This document shows, in pieces, positions 34,965-44,387 of a stretch of 64,000 nucleotides of DNA. Made by a program: the position numbers and the translations under genes. The stretch spans positions 203,295 through 267,294 of the forward strand of contig JAJEBK010000032.1 of assembly GCA_022823945.1 (NCBI GenBank), read 5' to 3'. Source of the stretch: Anaerolineae bacterium (GTDB lineage: Bacteria > Chloroflexota > Anaerolineae > Aggregatilineales > Phototrophicaceae). The notes beneath the pieces were generated by a model. The model was not told the DNA's origin. It saw nothing but the letters and a program-made list of their open reading frames with translations, and searched no databases. The number at the start of each line of letters is the position of its first letter. The first letter of the stretch is position 1.

Positions 34965-37670
34965 ATGAACGATCAATTTGGCGCGCGCAGCACGATCGCA
35001 TTTGCTGGCGGCAAAGCGACTATCTACCGGCTGGACAAGCTGCGCCAGGCGGGCATCTGCAATATCGACAGCTTGCCGTTCAGCATCAAGGTTTTGCTGG
35101 AAAACGCGCTTCGCAACCTGGACGGGCGGCACTTTCATGCCGACGATGTTGCGCATTTGGCAGGCTGGGACGCGCGCAATCATCAAGCGGTCGAGATCCC
35201 TTTCAGCCCCGCCCGCGTGATCTTGCAAGATTTCACCGGCGTGCCATCGCTGGTCGATCTGGCGGCGCTGCGCAGCGCTATGCAGCGGATGGGTGGCGAC
35301 CCGCAAAAGATCAACCCGCAAGTGCCAGTCGACCTGGTCATCGACCATTCGGTGCAGGTGGATGTATTTGGCAGCGCCGATGCTATCCTGCGCAATGCCG
35401 AGATGGAGTTTGTGCGCAACCGCGAACGCTATGAGTTTTTGCATTGGGGGCAAAAAGCCTTTGAAAACTTGAAGGTCGTGCCGCCCGCAACGGGCATTGT
35501 GCACCAGGTCAACCTGGAATACCTGGCCAATGTCGTGCAGCTCTACGATGACGCTCGCGGAGATGACTTGGTGGCGCTGCCCGATACGCTGGTGGGCACA
35601 GACAGCCATACCACTATGATTAACGGGCTGGGCGTGCTGGGCTGGGGCGTCGGGGGGATCGAAGCCGAAGCCGCTATGCTCGGACAGCCGATATATATGC
35701 TCATGCCCGAAGTAATCGGCTTCAAGCTGGTCGGCCAGCTGCCAGAAGGCGCAACCGCCACCGACCTGGTGCTGGTGGTCACACAGATGCTGCGCGCGAA
35801 AGGCGTTGTCGGCAAATTCGTTGAATTTTATGGACCTGGCTTGAGCAGCATGAGCCTGCCCGACCGCGCGACTATCGCCAATATGGCACCTGAATATGGC
35901 GCGACGGCCGGTTTCTTCCCGGTCGATGACGAGACATTGAGCTATCTGCGGCGCACGGGACGCGGCGAAGACCTCGTAAGCCTGGTCGAAGTCTATTGCA
36001 AGGAACAGGGTCTCTTCCGCAGCGACAGCATGACAGATCCTGCCTACAACGACAGCCTGGAGCTCGACCTGAGCACGGTCGAAGCCAGTGTGGCTGGTCC
36101 GCTGCGCCCACAAGATCGCATTCTGGTGCGAGACTTGAAACCGACTTTTCACAGTGTGCTGCAAGCGCCGCTCGGTCCACAGGGCTTCGCGCTGGATGCA
36201 GACCAATTGAATGCCAGCGGCAGCTACCAGAGCAATGGCGAAAGTGCTGAATTAAGACATGGCTCAGTGGTGATCGCGGCGATCACTTCCTGCACGAATA
36301 CGAGCAACCCATCGGTGATGGTGGCAGCGGGTCTGCTGGCGAAGAATGCCGCTATGCGAGGGTTGCGCCGCAAACCCTATGTCAAAACCAGCTTGGCGCC
36401 AGGCTCAAAAGTCGTCACGGAATACCTCGACAAAGCTGGTTTAACGCCACATTTGGAAGCTCTGGGCTTTTATACCGTTGGCTATGGCTGCACAACCTGC
36501 ATCGGCAACAGCGGTCCCTTGCCCGAGCCAGTGCGCGCTGCCATACACGAATCCGATCTGGTCGCCGCGTCGGTATTGAGCGGCAATCGCAATTTTGGCG
36601 GGCGCATCGGACCAGATGTACGCGCCAACTTCCTGGCTTCGCCGCCGCTGGTCGTTGCCTATGCGCTGGCTGGGACTGTCGATATCGACCTGAATAGCGA
36701 ACCGCTGGGACACGATGACAAAGGCGAGGCGGTTTATCTGCGCGACATCTGGCCCCCACAGGAAGAGATCCTGTCCACAGTGCAGAACAGCCTCGATGCC
36801 AGCATGTACGCAGAGCAGTACGCCAATGTCTACCACGGCAACGAACAATGGAATGCCATTCCCAGCGCCGATGAACCGGTCTATGCCTGGGATGACGGCA
36901 GCACTTATATCCAGGAACCACCCTTCTTCCTCGATCTGCCGCGCGAGCCTGCGCCGATTGAAGCGATTGTGGGCGCGCGCGTCATGGTCAAAGGCGGCGA
37001 CTCAGTTACGACCGACCACATTTCGCCGGCTGGCGCTATCGCCATCAATGGTCCAGCCGGGCAATATCTGCTCGATCGCGATGTCAGCCCGCAATACTTC
37101 AACAGCTTCGGTTCTCGCCGTGGCAACGACCGGGTGATGACGCGCGGCACATTTGCCAATGTGCGCCTGCGCAACCTGCTGGTGCCGGGCAGCGAAGGCG
37201 GCACGACCTATTACCTGCCGACTATGCAAGAGATGTCGATCTATGAGGCGGCGCTGCGCTACAAGGCCGATGGCACACCGTTGCTTGTGCTGGCTGGCAA
37301 GGATTATGGCATGGGCAGCTCGCGCGATTGGGCGGCGAAAGGCACCATGCTGCTGGGCATCAAAGCGGTCATCGCCGAAAGCATCGAGCGCATCCACCGC
37401 AGCAACCTGGTCATGATGGGCGTGCTGCCGCTGACATTCGCCGCGGGCGAGTCGTACCAGTCGCTGGGATTGAACGGGCACGAGACATTTGACATTCCCA
37501 TAACCGATATTGTCGAGCCCATGCAAACACTAACGGTGACCGCCACTGACGAAAGCGGCGCGCAGAAGCAGTTTGCTGTCACTGTGCGCCTGGACACGCC
37601 TGTCGAAGTCGACTATTACCGTCACGGCGGCATTTTGCATCTGGTGCTGCGGAACTTTTTGTCGGAATGA
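34965..37670 (+). CDS. acnA: Aconitate hydratase (AcnA/IRP type)
   Basis: Monomeric aconitase of 901 residues, of the AcnA/IRP1 class. The [4Fe-4S] cysteines are Cys443 in [11 protein letters not shown] and Cys509/Cys512 in [10 protein letters not shown]. The substrate-binding motifs [27 protein letters not shown] and [16 protein letters not shown] are intact. It interconverts citrate and isocitrate in the TCA cycle. AGGGGA precedes the ATG at good spacing. Its stop overlaps the following MFS gene by ATGA, so the two are cotranslated. Confidence 0.95.
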   Translation: MNDQFGARSTIAFAGGKATIYRLDKLRQAGICNIDSLPFSIKVLLENALRNLDGRHFHADDVAHLAGWDARNHQAVEIPFSPARVILQDFTGVPSLVDLAALRSAMQRMGGDPQKINPQVPVDLVIDHSVQVDVFGSADAILRNAEMEFVRNRERYEFLHWGQKAFENLKVVPPATGIVHQVNLEYLANVVQLYDDARGDDLVALPDTLVGTDSHTTMINGLGVLGWGVGGIEAEAAMLGQPIYMLMPEVIGFKLVGQLPEGATATDLVLVVTQMLRAKGVVGKFVEFYGPGLSSMSLPDRATIANMAPEYGATAGFFPVDDETLSYLRRTGRGEDLVSLVEVYCKEQGLFRSDSMTDPAYNDSLELDLSTVEASVAGPLRPQDRILVRDLKPTFHSVLQAPLGPQGFALDADQLNASGSYQSNGESAELRHGSVVIAAITSCTNTSNPSVMVAAGLLAKNAAMRGLRRKPYVKTSLAPGSKVVTEYLDKAGLTPHLEALGFYTVGYGCTTCIGNSGPLPEPVRAAIHESDLVAASVLSGNRNFGGRIGPDVRANFLASPPLVVAYALAGTVDIDLNSEPLGHDDKGEAVYLRDIWPPQEEILSTVQNSLDASMYAEQYANVYHGNEQWNAIPSADEPVYAWDDGSTYIQEPPFFLDLPREPAPIEAIVGARVMVKGGDSVTTDHISPAGAIAINGPAGQYLLDRDVSPQYFNSFGSRRGNDRVMTRGTFANVRLRNLLVPGSEGGTTYYLPTMQEMSIYEAALRYKADGTPLLVLAGKDYGMGSSRDWAAKGTMLLGIKAVIAESIERIHRSNLVMMGVLPLTFAAGESYQSLGLNGHETFDIPITDIVEPMQTLTVTATDESGAQKQFAVTVRLDTPVEVDYYRHGGILHLVLRNFLSE

Positions 37671-38989
37671 AAGAGACATCCGCATATCCACTCCGCGTCA
37701 GTCATCGGCTGCTAATCACGATTTTCGTTTCACAAAGTCTGTTTTCGGCTGCGCAGATTTCGATTCTCACATTGCATTCCATCGCGGCGGGCATCCTGGG
37801 TGGCTCGGATGCGGCGGCTGGCATGCCCACGACTGTGGTTACATTTTCACATTCGATGATGGCGTATGGCATGGGCATCATCATGGGGCGTTATGGACGG
37901 CGCATGGGCTTGCTCACTGCCTATGGCTTTGGGCTGCTGGGCGCGCTGCTGGGCTTGGTGGCGGTGCTGAACGGCTGGTTCGCGCTGCTGCTGATCAGCT
38001 CGGCAGGCATGGGCATAGCGCGCAGTGGCTCGCAGATGAGCCGCTTTGTCGTGGGCGAAATCTTCCCTGTAGATCGTCGCGCGCAGATGATCGGCCGCGT
38101 TGTCTTTGCCGGCACCATCGGCGCGGTATTTGGTCCTGCTTTGATCCAGCCGGGCAGCCAGTTGGCTCGCATTTTGCGCCTGGAAATTGTTGCCGAGCCG
38201 GTTCTCGCCCAGTCGCAGCTGGCGCAAGCGGTTATGCCGCAAGCAAATGCCATAGGCGAGCTGACGACCGGACCCTGGGTCATAGCCAGCCTGCTGCTAT
38301 GCATATCAGTGCTGATCACCTGGCTGTTGCTGCGCCCGGAACCCGCGCTGATCGCCCAACAATATTCAGAAGCGCCCAGCGAAAGCGCAAAAGCAGCCGG
38401 CGGCGACAGACTGCGCGACTTGCTGCGCCTGCCCAATGTGCAACTGGCGATCTTGTCGATGGTCATTTGCCAGACGGTGATGAGCACGCTCATGACGATC
38501 ACGCCTTGGCACATGCACCTGGCCGACCACGGCAATGCGCAGGTTTCGCTGGTGATCGCCGTCCATGTTTTTGGCATGTTCGGCTTGTCGCCGCTGACCG
38601 GCTATCTCATCGATCGCTATGGGCGTGTCAGCATGATGGTGATCGCCGCGCTGATATTGATCGTCTCGACCATCATCGCGCCGCTTTCGACGCAGATGCC
38701 CTACCTGCTGGCCGGTTTGTTCTTGCTGGGCTTGGGCTGGAACTTCGGCTATGTGGCGGGCTCATCCATGCTGGCAGATGCCCTCAGTGGCGCAAATCGC
38801 ACGCGCGTGGCTGGTTTCAACGATACCCTGGTGGCATTCTGCGCCGGGCTGGGCACATTGAGCAGCGGTTTCCTGTTTGGCTTGGGTGGATTCTTGTTCG
38901 TCAGCCTAGGCGGTGGCGCGATGGCGCTGGCGCTGCTGGCGTTGATCCGCACCCTTTCGCTGCGGCAATTGGCTCTGCAGCCAAGCTAG
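37667..38989 (+). CDS. MFS transporter coupled to aconitase
   Basis: Major facilitator protein of 440 residues with about twelve hydrophobic segments and the loop [17 protein letters not shown] matching the conserved MFS motif between helices 2 and 3; a similar [11 protein letters not shown] follows helix 8. The substrate is unknown. Overlap with acnA by four bases suggests a functional link, perhaps to di- or tricarboxylates, but this is inference. Its stop overlaps the stop of the reverse-strand gene that follows (CTAG). Confidence 0.8.
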   Translation: MKETSAYPLRVSHRLLITIFVSQSLFSAAQISILTLHSIAAGILGGSDAAAGMPTTVVTFSHSMMAYGMGIIMGRYGRRMGLLTAYGFGLLGALLGLVAVLNGWFALLLISSAGMGIARSGSQMSRFVVGEIFPVDRRAQMIGRVVFAGTIGAVFGPALIQPGSQLARILRLEIVAEPVLAQSQLAQAVMPQANAIGELTTGPWVIASLLLCISVLITWLLLRPEPALIAQQYSEAPSESAKAAGGDRLRDLLRLPNVQLAILSMVICQTVMSTLMTITPWHMHLADHGNAQVSLVIAVHVFGMFGLSPLTGYLIDRYGRVSMMVIAALILIVSTIIAPLSTQMPYLLAGLFLLGLGWNFGYVAGSSMLADALSGANRTRVAGFNDTLVAFCAGLGTLSSGFLFGLGGFLFVSLGGGAMALALLALIRTLSLRQLALQPS

Positions 38990-39420
38990 CTTTCGTCGGT
39001 TGCTTTCGCAAAGTAGCTCTGTTCAACCAACGCCAGCCAGGCCAGGCCAACCAGCAGGGTCGAACTGCCAAAGGCGAGTCCCGTGATGATGGCGTTGGCG
39101 ATGGGGATTTGCTCAAGCAAGTCGTGCAGCAATGCCTGCGCCAGGCGGATACCGACATAACCAGCGATGCCGCCACCCAGAAAAATCACGCCGGTTGTCT
39201 GCAGCATGCGCGTCAGGTCCTGCTTTTTGAGGTCTTTTCCAAAATAGGTGCGATAGATATCAAAACACATCCAGGCATCGGTGATGGATATGCCCAGTTG
39301 CTTCGCCAGTTCCAGCGTGGGGGTTGGCACAGCGCCAGAAAGCGCCACACCGCCCATGGTGCGCGTGATCTTTAGGAGCGCCTCGTAGCGCAATGCTTGC
39401 AGATCGGCTGTTTCTGCCAC
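38986..39420 (-). CDS. DUF697-like membrane protein
   Basis: Protein of 144 residues. The first 50 residues are amphipathic (VPTPTLELAKQLGISITDAW, then FDIYRTYFGKDL), followed by two glycine-rich transmembrane helices (about 73-95 and 108-132). The arrangement resembles the DUF697 domain found alone or at the end of some GTPases. Function unknown. It starts at GTG; no ATG fits. It is convergent with the MFS gene and diverges from the RNase H gene. Confidence 0.5.
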   Translation of the reverse strand: MAETADLQALRYEALLKITRTMGGVALSGAVPTPTLELAKQLGISITDAWMCFDIYRTYFGKDLKKQDLTRMLQTTGVIFLGGGIAGYVGIRLAQALLHDLLEQIPIANAIITGLAFGSSTLLVGLAWLALVEQSYFAKATDES

Positions 39421-39445
39421 GCCCGTTTTCGCTTTCGCCCACCTG

Positions 39446-39454
39446 TGCTAGACT
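39446..39454 (+). promoter_or_regulatory. Extended -10 element upstream of the tandem RNase H gene
   Basis: TGCTAGACT with hexamer TAGACT at 39449-39454 follows the recurrent TGTGCTA pattern. No good -35 is visible. The ATG is 31 bases downstream. Confidence 0.4.
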
Positions 39455-39484
39455 GCCTTCATCATACAGCAGGTTGGCGGCTCT

Positions 39485-40372
39485 ATGCAAATCACCATCC
39501 ATACCGATGGCGCATGTGACATACACGCCCCAAATCGACCAGGCGGCTGGGCGGCAATCCTGCGCGCCAGTGACGACAGCGGCACACTGCTGAAAGAAAT
39601 TGTCATCAGTGGCGGGGACGAAAACACGACCAACAACCAGATGGAGCTGCGCGCGGTCATTGAAGGCATCAAAGCGCTGGACCGGCCCGCCAAGGTAACC
39701 GTCATCAGCGATTCGCGTTATGTCATCGATATCGCTCGCGGCGCAAAGAAAGCAAAAGCCAACCAAGCCCTGTGGCGCGAATTCCACGAACTGACAGCCG
39801 GGCAATACATCCAATGGCGCTATGTCGAGGGGCACAGTGGCGATGCCCTCAACGAACGTTGCGACAAGCTGGCGGTGGCAGAACGGAGCAAACGGGCGCG
39901 GCAGAAACCTGCGAAACAACCTGCCCCGCTGCCGGATACGCTTTTCACAATCTACCTGTCGACCAGCTACCAACGCAGCAGCAGGTCGACCGGCTGGGGC
40001 GCGGTTATTGTCACAAACGGCGAGACGCGGCAAATTCACGGTTGCCTGCCAGACATCAGTGAGCTGGAAGGCAGCTTGATAGGCGCGATTGCGGCGCTGC
40101 AGAGCTTGCCCGCGGATGCCGATGCGACCTTGCTCACAGCGCAGGAATACCTGGCCAAAGGCATGAATCTGTGGCTGGCGGGCTGGCAGGCGCGAGGCTG
40201 GCGAACGCGCGATGGCAAGCCGGTCAAACATCAGCGGCACTGGCGGCAGCTGCGCGACTTGCAAGCGGGGCGGCGACTCTATTTTCGCTTCGTCAAGGCG
40301 CGCGATGACCTGCCCTATTTCCAACGCGGCAAGGAGCTGGCGGCGTCTGCAATAGACGTACCACCTTTGTAG
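39485..40372 (+). CDS. Tandem RNase H: active domain plus degenerate domain with intact handle
   Basis: Protein of 295 residues with two RNase HI-like domains. Domain 1 (1-135) has all active-site residues: Asp8 in HTDGAC, Glu54 in NNQMELRAV, Asp76 in VISDSRYV, His117 in VEGHSGD and Asp127. It lacks the basic protrusion, having only ARGAKKAKAN there. Domain 2 (about 157-285) aligns along its whole length but has Ser, Ser, Ala and Lys at the four carboxylate positions and has lost the His, while keeping a full handle (LWLAGWQARGWRTRDGKPV). Domain 1 should cleave RNA in RNA-DNA hybrids and domain 2 probably binds substrate. The TAG stop lies in the left arm of an inverted repeat. Confidence 0.85.
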   Translation: MQITIHTDGACDIHAPNRPGGWAAILRASDDSGTLLKEIVISGGDENTTNNQMELRAVIEGIKALDRPAKVTVISDSRYVIDIARGAKKAKANQALWREFHELTAGQYIQWRYVEGHSGDALNERCDKLAVAERSKRARQKPAKQPAPLPDTLFTIYLSTSYQRSSRSTGWGAVIVTNGETRQIHGCLPDISELEGSLIGAIAALQSLPADADATLLTAQEYLAKGMNLWLAGWQARGWRTRDGKPVKHQRHWRQLRDLQAGRRLYFRFVKARDDLPYFQRGKELAASAIDVPPL

Positions 40373-40415
40373 GGGCGAGGCGGTGACTCGCCCGATGCGT
40401 GAATCCCGCCCCTAC
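40369..40415. repeat. Inverted repeat, family C (GTAGGGGCG / CGCCCCTAC)
   Basis: Perfect nine-base arms at 40369-40377 and 40407-40415 enclose an inner stem made of GGCGAG and CTCGCC. The left arm supplies the TAG stop of the RNase H gene. A shortened relative sharing GTAGGGGCGA is at 45459-45482. Confidence 0.6.
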
Positions 40416-40441
40416 GACGTGCTTGATCGCTCTCTGCCTTT

Positions 40442-40465
40442 GACACTGGCCTGTGCTATAGTGTC
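40442..40465 (+). promoter_or_regulatory. Promoter -10 with flanking palindrome upstream of the aminotransferase
   Basis: TGCTATAGT gives an extended -10 (TATAGT at 40457-40462). GACACT at 40442-40447 and AGTGTC at 40460-40465 are perfect inverted half-sites 12 bases apart that overlap this element, so a dimeric regulator could block it. The ATG is at 40501. Confidence 0.4.
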
Positions 40466-40500
40466 CTCAAATTTGTTGACTGCATAACGAGACTCGACCT

Positions 40501-41664
40501 ATGCCAACTTTTGCCAAGCGCGTCGCTCCTTTTGGCACGACGATTTTCACTGAAATCAACCAGTTGGCTGCACAGCACAATGCCGTCAACCTGGGGCAGG
40601 GACGCCCCGACTTTGATGGTCCGCAAGAGATCATTGACGCGGCGGTCGCAGCCCTGCGCAGCGACTCGGTCAATCAATATGCGCCCAGTCCGGGTTTGCC
40701 AGCCTTGCGTGAAGGCGTCGCCCGCCATGCCGAGGTCTTCTATGGGCTAACTGTCGATCCCGAAAGCGGAGTCATCGTGACAGCCGGCGCGACCCAAGGC
40801 GTCTTCAGCGCGATCATGGGCTTGGTCGACCCCGGCGATGAAGTCATCGTCATCGAGCCATATTATGACAGCTATGTTCCGGGCGTGCAGATGGCGGGGG
40901 GCGTACCGGTGTATGTGCCGATGCACCCGCCCAACTGGACATTCGACGAAAACGAGTTGCGCGCCGCCTTCAACGACAATACGCGCGCGCTTTTGCTCAA
41001 TACGCCCAACAACCCGTCTGGCCGGGTCTACAACCGAGAAGAATTGCAGCTGCTGGCCGACTTGTGCATCCAGCACGATGTCATCGTCATCTCGGACGAA
41101 GTTTACGAGCATCTCTTTTTCGAGGGGCATCAGCACATCGCCATCGCCTCGCTGCCCGGCATGTTTGAGCGCACGGTGACCATAGGCAGCGCGGGAAAAA
41201 CCTTCGGCATGACCGGCTGGAAAATCGGCTGGGTGTATGGCGCACCGGAATTGATAACGGGCGTGTGGCGTTCGCACCAGTTTGTCACTTTCGCCACCAA
41301 CCACCCGACACAGGTGGCGACTGCCTACGCCTTCACGCTGGGCAGCGGCTATTACGAAGAATACCAGGCGCTCTATAGCCGCAAGCGCGACCTGGTTATG
41401 CAGGTGATAGACGCCGCGGGCATGAGCGCCATGCAGCCCGAAGGCACCTACTTCATCATGGGCGATTTCTCCGCTGTGTTTGACGGGGACGATGTCCAGT
41501 TCTGCAAACACCTCATCGAAGAGATCGGCGTGGCGACCATCCCGCCCTCGGCTTTCTTCAGCGCGCGGCACCGCCATCACGCAGAGAATCATGTGCGTTT
41601 TGCCTTTTGCAAGAGCGACGCAACGCTGGAACGCGCGGCCGAGAGAATGCGCCGGCTGCGGTGA
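40501..41664 (+). CDS. Class I aminotransferase (YbdL/kynurenine-aminotransferase type)
   Basis: Fold-type I PLP enzyme of 387 residues. Seen: NLGQGRPDFDGP near the N-terminus, YAPSPGLPALREGVA, TAGATQG, NTPNNPSGRVY, SDEVYEHL and the PLP lysine in SAGKTFGMTGWKIGW, the last being characteristic of methionine/kynurenine/glutamine aminotransferases such as YbdL. Donor specificity is not certain. It is followed by a GntR regulator and korAB, so it might feed a 2-oxoacid to the ferredoxin oxidoreductase. Confidence 0.85.
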   Translation: MPTFAKRVAPFGTTIFTEINQLAAQHNAVNLGQGRPDFDGPQEIIDAAVAALRSDSVNQYAPSPGLPALREGVARHAEVFYGLTVDPESGVIVTAGATQGVFSAIMGLVDPGDEVIVIEPYYDSYVPGVQMAGGVPVYVPMHPPNWTFDENELRAAFNDNTRALLLNTPNNPSGRVYNREELQLLADLCIQHDVIVISDEVYEHLFFEGHQHIAIASLPGMFERTVTIGSAGKTFGMTGWKIGWVYGAPELITGVWRSHQFVTFATNHPTQVATAYAFTLGSGYYEEYQALYSRKRDLVMQVIDAAGMSAMQPEGTYFIMGDFSAVFDGDDVQFCKHLIEEIGVATIPPSAFFSARHRHHAENHVRFAFCKSDATLERAAERMRRLR

Positions 41665-41729
41665 TTGGCAACACGGGCGAGGCATTGTCTCGCTAGCACG
41701 ATTCCAGCGAACTGGCACTAGACGCGCAA

Positions 41730-41747
41730 ATCATCAAATGATACAAT
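41730..41747 (+). promoter_or_regulatory. Promoter and candidate self-operator of the GntR gene
   Basis: TGATACAAT is an extended -10 (TACAAT at 41742-41747). The palindrome ATCAT-CAA-ATGAT at 41730-41742 overlaps it, the position expected for an autorepressor site. The GntR gene starts 38 bases further on. Confidence 0.4.
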
Positions 41748-41784
41748 TGATAGCAACATCCCATTCAACATATTCATCCTACGA

Positions 41785-42528
41785 ATGCTCGATATCAATC
41801 TCGGCTCCGACTTCCTGAATTACATCGTACGGCAGGGCTATCAGCCAGGCGACCGCCTGCCCTCCATCCAGGAACTGACGGCTGATACCCACCTGGACAT
41901 GAGCGCCAACAAGGTGCGGGAGCAGCTGGAAGTGGCGCGGGCGCTGGGCTGGGTAGAAGTGCGCAGCAAGCGAGGCACGCGCGTCAAGGATTATAACTTC
42001 ACGCCGGCTGTGCGTCTGAGCGCGCTGTATGCCCTGGCTTGTGGCGAGCGTTTCGAGTCTTTCGCATCGCTGCGCAACCATGTCGAAGCTGCTTATTGGA
42101 ACGAAGCCTGCGCCTTGCTCACCGCCAGTGACTTGTCGGACATGAAAGCCTGCATCGACAGCGCCAACAACAAGCTAGATTCGCCGCCCATTCACATCCC
42201 CAACCCCGAGCACCGCCGCTTTCACCTGGGTGTTTTCAAGCGCCTGGACAATGCCTTTGTGCTGGGCATATTGGAAGCCTATTGGGATTTATATGAAGAA
42301 GTTGGCGTCAACCGATATATGGATTATGGCTATCTGCGGCGCGTTTGGGATTATCATGCGCGCATCTTGCAGCTCATCCGCGTCGGCGAATTTGACTTTG
42401 CGCGGCAGGCATTTGTTGAACACACGCGGCTGTTGTGGCACGAACGCGACCCAGCCCCGTGGCAGCAGGAAAGTGGCGTCCAGGTGGCGTCGATAACCGA
42501 TCCAGTATCACTTTTGCGAAAGGAGTGA
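41785..42528 (+). CDS. GntR/FadR-family transcriptional regulator
   Basis: Regulator of 247 residues. An N-terminal winged helix (about 10-75) reads GYQPGDRLPSIQELTADTHL and KVREQLEVARALGWVEVRSK, followed by an all-helical FCD ligand-binding domain with the metal-site pattern HIPNPEHRRFHLGVFKRLD and a later His in WDYHARILQLIRVGE. FCD members sense carboxylates or acyl-CoA. It is followed by korAB 24 bases later, so it probably controls that operon, and a palindrome over its own -10 suggests autoregulation. No clear ribosome-binding site precedes the ATG. Confidence 0.85.
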   Translation: MLDINLGSDFLNYIVRQGYQPGDRLPSIQELTADTHLDMSANKVREQLEVARALGWVEVRSKRGTRVKDYNFTPAVRLSALYALACGERFESFASLRNHVEAAYWNEACALLTASDLSDMKACIDSANNKLDSPPIHIPNPEHRRFHLGVFKRLDNAFVLGILEAYWDLYEEVGVNRYMDYGYLRRVWDYHARILQLIRVGEFDFARQAFVEHTRLLWHERDPAPWQQESGVQVASITDPVSLLRKE

Positions 42529-42552
42529 GGCGCAACACACTGCGTAAACCTC

Positions 42553-44385
42553 ATGGCAATCCAGACAGAACTCCACCAAACGCTAGACAAGCGCGCGCCG
42601 ATAAGCAACGACTTCGCCTTTTCGGTGGCGACTAAAAATGGCTCTGGCAGCCAGACATCCAACAATGTGCTGGTGATGTCGCTCTTTCGTATGGGCATCC
42701 CGGTCAACGGCAAGAACCTCTTCCCTTCCAATATCAAGGGATTGCCGACCTGGTACACCATTCGCGCCAGCAAAGAGGGCTATACGGCGCGCAAGGAAAT
42801 CACCGAGGTTGTGGTCGCCTACAACAACGATACGGCGCCCGAAGATGTGATGAACCTGCCACCGGGCGGCGTCTGCATCACCACCGACAAAATCGCCCGC
42901 ATCATCCGCCAGCGCGATGACATTTCCTATTATGTAATCCCTGTCACGAAGCTGATGCGGCAGGCGACTGTGCCGTCGGCATTCCGCAAGCTGGTGGAGA
43001 ACATGACCTATGTCGGCGCTGTCGCCCAGCTATTCGATATTCCGCTGGACCTGATTTACCAGGTGCTGCTGGACAATTTCAAGGGGCGTGAAAAACCAGC
43101 CAAGATGAATCACGATGTCATCAAACTGGCGTATGACTGGACGGCGGAGAATATCGTCAAGAGCGACCCCTACCATTTTGAGCGCATGGATGGAACGCAG
43201 GGCAAGATCATGATGACAGGCAACGATGCTGGCGCGCTGGGCGCAGTTTTCGGCGGCGTCAATGTCGTAGCCTGGTATCCCATCACGCCATCGACCAGCT
43301 TTGTAGATGGCATCATCGGCTTCCGCAACCTGCGTCAAACAGAAGCTGGCGAAAACACCATCGCCATCGTGCAAGCCGAAGACGAATTGGCGGCGGCTGG
43401 CATCATCACCGGCGCGGGCTGGGCTGGCGCACGCTCGTTGACCAGCACCAGCGGTCCCGGCATCAGCCTGATGGCGGAATTCGCCGGCCTGGCTTACTTC
43501 GCCGAAATCCCGACTGTATTTTGGAATATCACGCGCATGGGACCGAGCACCGGTTTGCCCACGCGCACCAGCCAGGGCGACCTGCTTTTCACACACTTTC
43601 TGGGACATGGCGACAGCCGCCAGATTTGCCTGCTGCCGGGCAATCTGAAAGAAGCCTTTGAATTCGGCTGGCGTTCCTTTGATATTGCCGAGTCCCTGCA
43701 AACGCCGGTCTTTGTCATCAGCGACCTCGACCTGGGCATGAACAACTGGCTGAGCGACCCATTCGACTACCCGGACGAAGCCATCAATCGCGGCAAGCGG
43801 CTGGATGAAAATGCTTTGCGCGCCTTCATTGACGATCACGGCAAATGGGGGCGCTACATGGATGTCGATGGCGATGGCATCCCCTATCGCACGGTGCCAG
43901 GCACAGCGCATCCTTTCGCCGCGTATTTTGCGCGCGGGACGGGCCACGATGAGATGGCGACCTACAGCGAACGCAGCGACGACTGGATCGAGAATATGCA
44001 GCGCCTGCGCCTTAAGATGGATACGGCGCGCGCCATGCTTCCACAGCCGATCATTGACGACGGGCGCGAAGCCGATATCGGCATCATCACTTTTGGCACG
44101 AACGATGAAGCTATCCGAGAAGCGCGCGACTGGCTGGCAAACGAAGGCATCGAAACCAACTACCTGCGCGTGTTGGCGCTGCCACTGGCACCTTCCGTCA
44201 GCGACTTCATCGATGCGCACAAGAGCATATTCGTCATCGAAAACAACTTTGATGGGCAGTTGACGCAGCTCATCCGCCTGGAACATCCCGAGAATATCTC
44301 GCATGTGCGTCCCTTGGCGCTGGGCGATGGCTTGCCCATGACGCCAAGCTGGATCTACCAGAACCTCATAGAGCAGGAGGGTTAA
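42553..44385 (+). CDS. korA: 2-oxoacid:ferredoxin oxidoreductase, fused gamma-alpha subunit
   Basis: Protein of 610 residues. The N-terminal gamma domain (about 20-195, containing GSGSQTSNNVLVMSLFRMG) is fused to the alpha domain, which begins near 215 with MTGNDAGALGAVFGGVNVVA, includes YPITPSTSFVDGI and QAEDELAAAGI, and ends with a C-terminal domain II (IITFGTNDEAI, VIENNFDGQLTQLIR). With the beta subunit it oxidises a 2-oxoacid, most likely 2-oxoglutarate, using CoA and ferredoxin, or runs in reverse as a CO2-fixing step. Substrate is inferred from overall KorA similarity. Confidence 0.87.
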   Translation: MAIQTELHQTLDKRAPISNDFAFSVATKNGSGSQTSNNVLVMSLFRMGIPVNGKNLFPSNIKGLPTWYTIRASKEGYTARKEITEVVVAYNNDTAPEDVMNLPPGGVCITTDKIARIIRQRDDISYYVIPVTKLMRQATVPSAFRKLVENMTYVGAVAQLFDIPLDLIYQVLLDNFKGREKPAKMNHDVIKLAYDWTAENIVKSDPYHFERMDGTQGKIMMTGNDAGALGAVFGGVNVVAWYPITPSTSFVDGIIGFRNLRQTEAGENTIAIVQAEDELAAAGIITGAGWAGARSLTSTSGPGISLMAEFAGLAYFAEIPTVFWNITRMGPSTGLPTRTSQGDLLFTHFLGHGDSRQICLLPGNLKEAFEFGWRSFDIAESLQTPVFVISDLDLGMNNWLSDPFDYPDEAINRGKRLDENALRAFIDDHGKWGRYMDVDGDGIPYRTVPGTAHPFAAYFARGTGHDEMATYSERSDDWIENMQRLRLKMDTARAMLPQPIIDDGREADIGIITFGTNDEAIREARDWLANEGIETNYLRVLALPLAPSVSDFIDAHKSIFVIENNFDGQLTQLIRLEHPENISHVRPLALGDGLPMTPSWIYQNLIEQEG

Positions 44386-44387
44386 TC

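Noticed and set aside
34914..36206. 430-residue open frame on the minus strand opposite aconitase
   Set aside because: Shadow of a long GC-rich gene; composition is rich in His, Gln and Arg with no domain pattern.
37573..39375. 600-residue plus-strand open frame across the MFS gene
   Set aside because: It runs in another frame of the MFS gene, which has clear transmembrane periodicity; the alternative translation is low-complexity Ala/Arg/His.
40440..40462. Consensus -35 TTGACA paired with TATAGT upstream of the aminotransferase
   Set aside because: The spacer is only 11 bases, too short for sigma-70; the extended -10 alone is more credible.
43030..44304. 424-residue minus-strand open frame opposite korA
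   Set aside because: Antisense shadow of korA with no recognisable motif.
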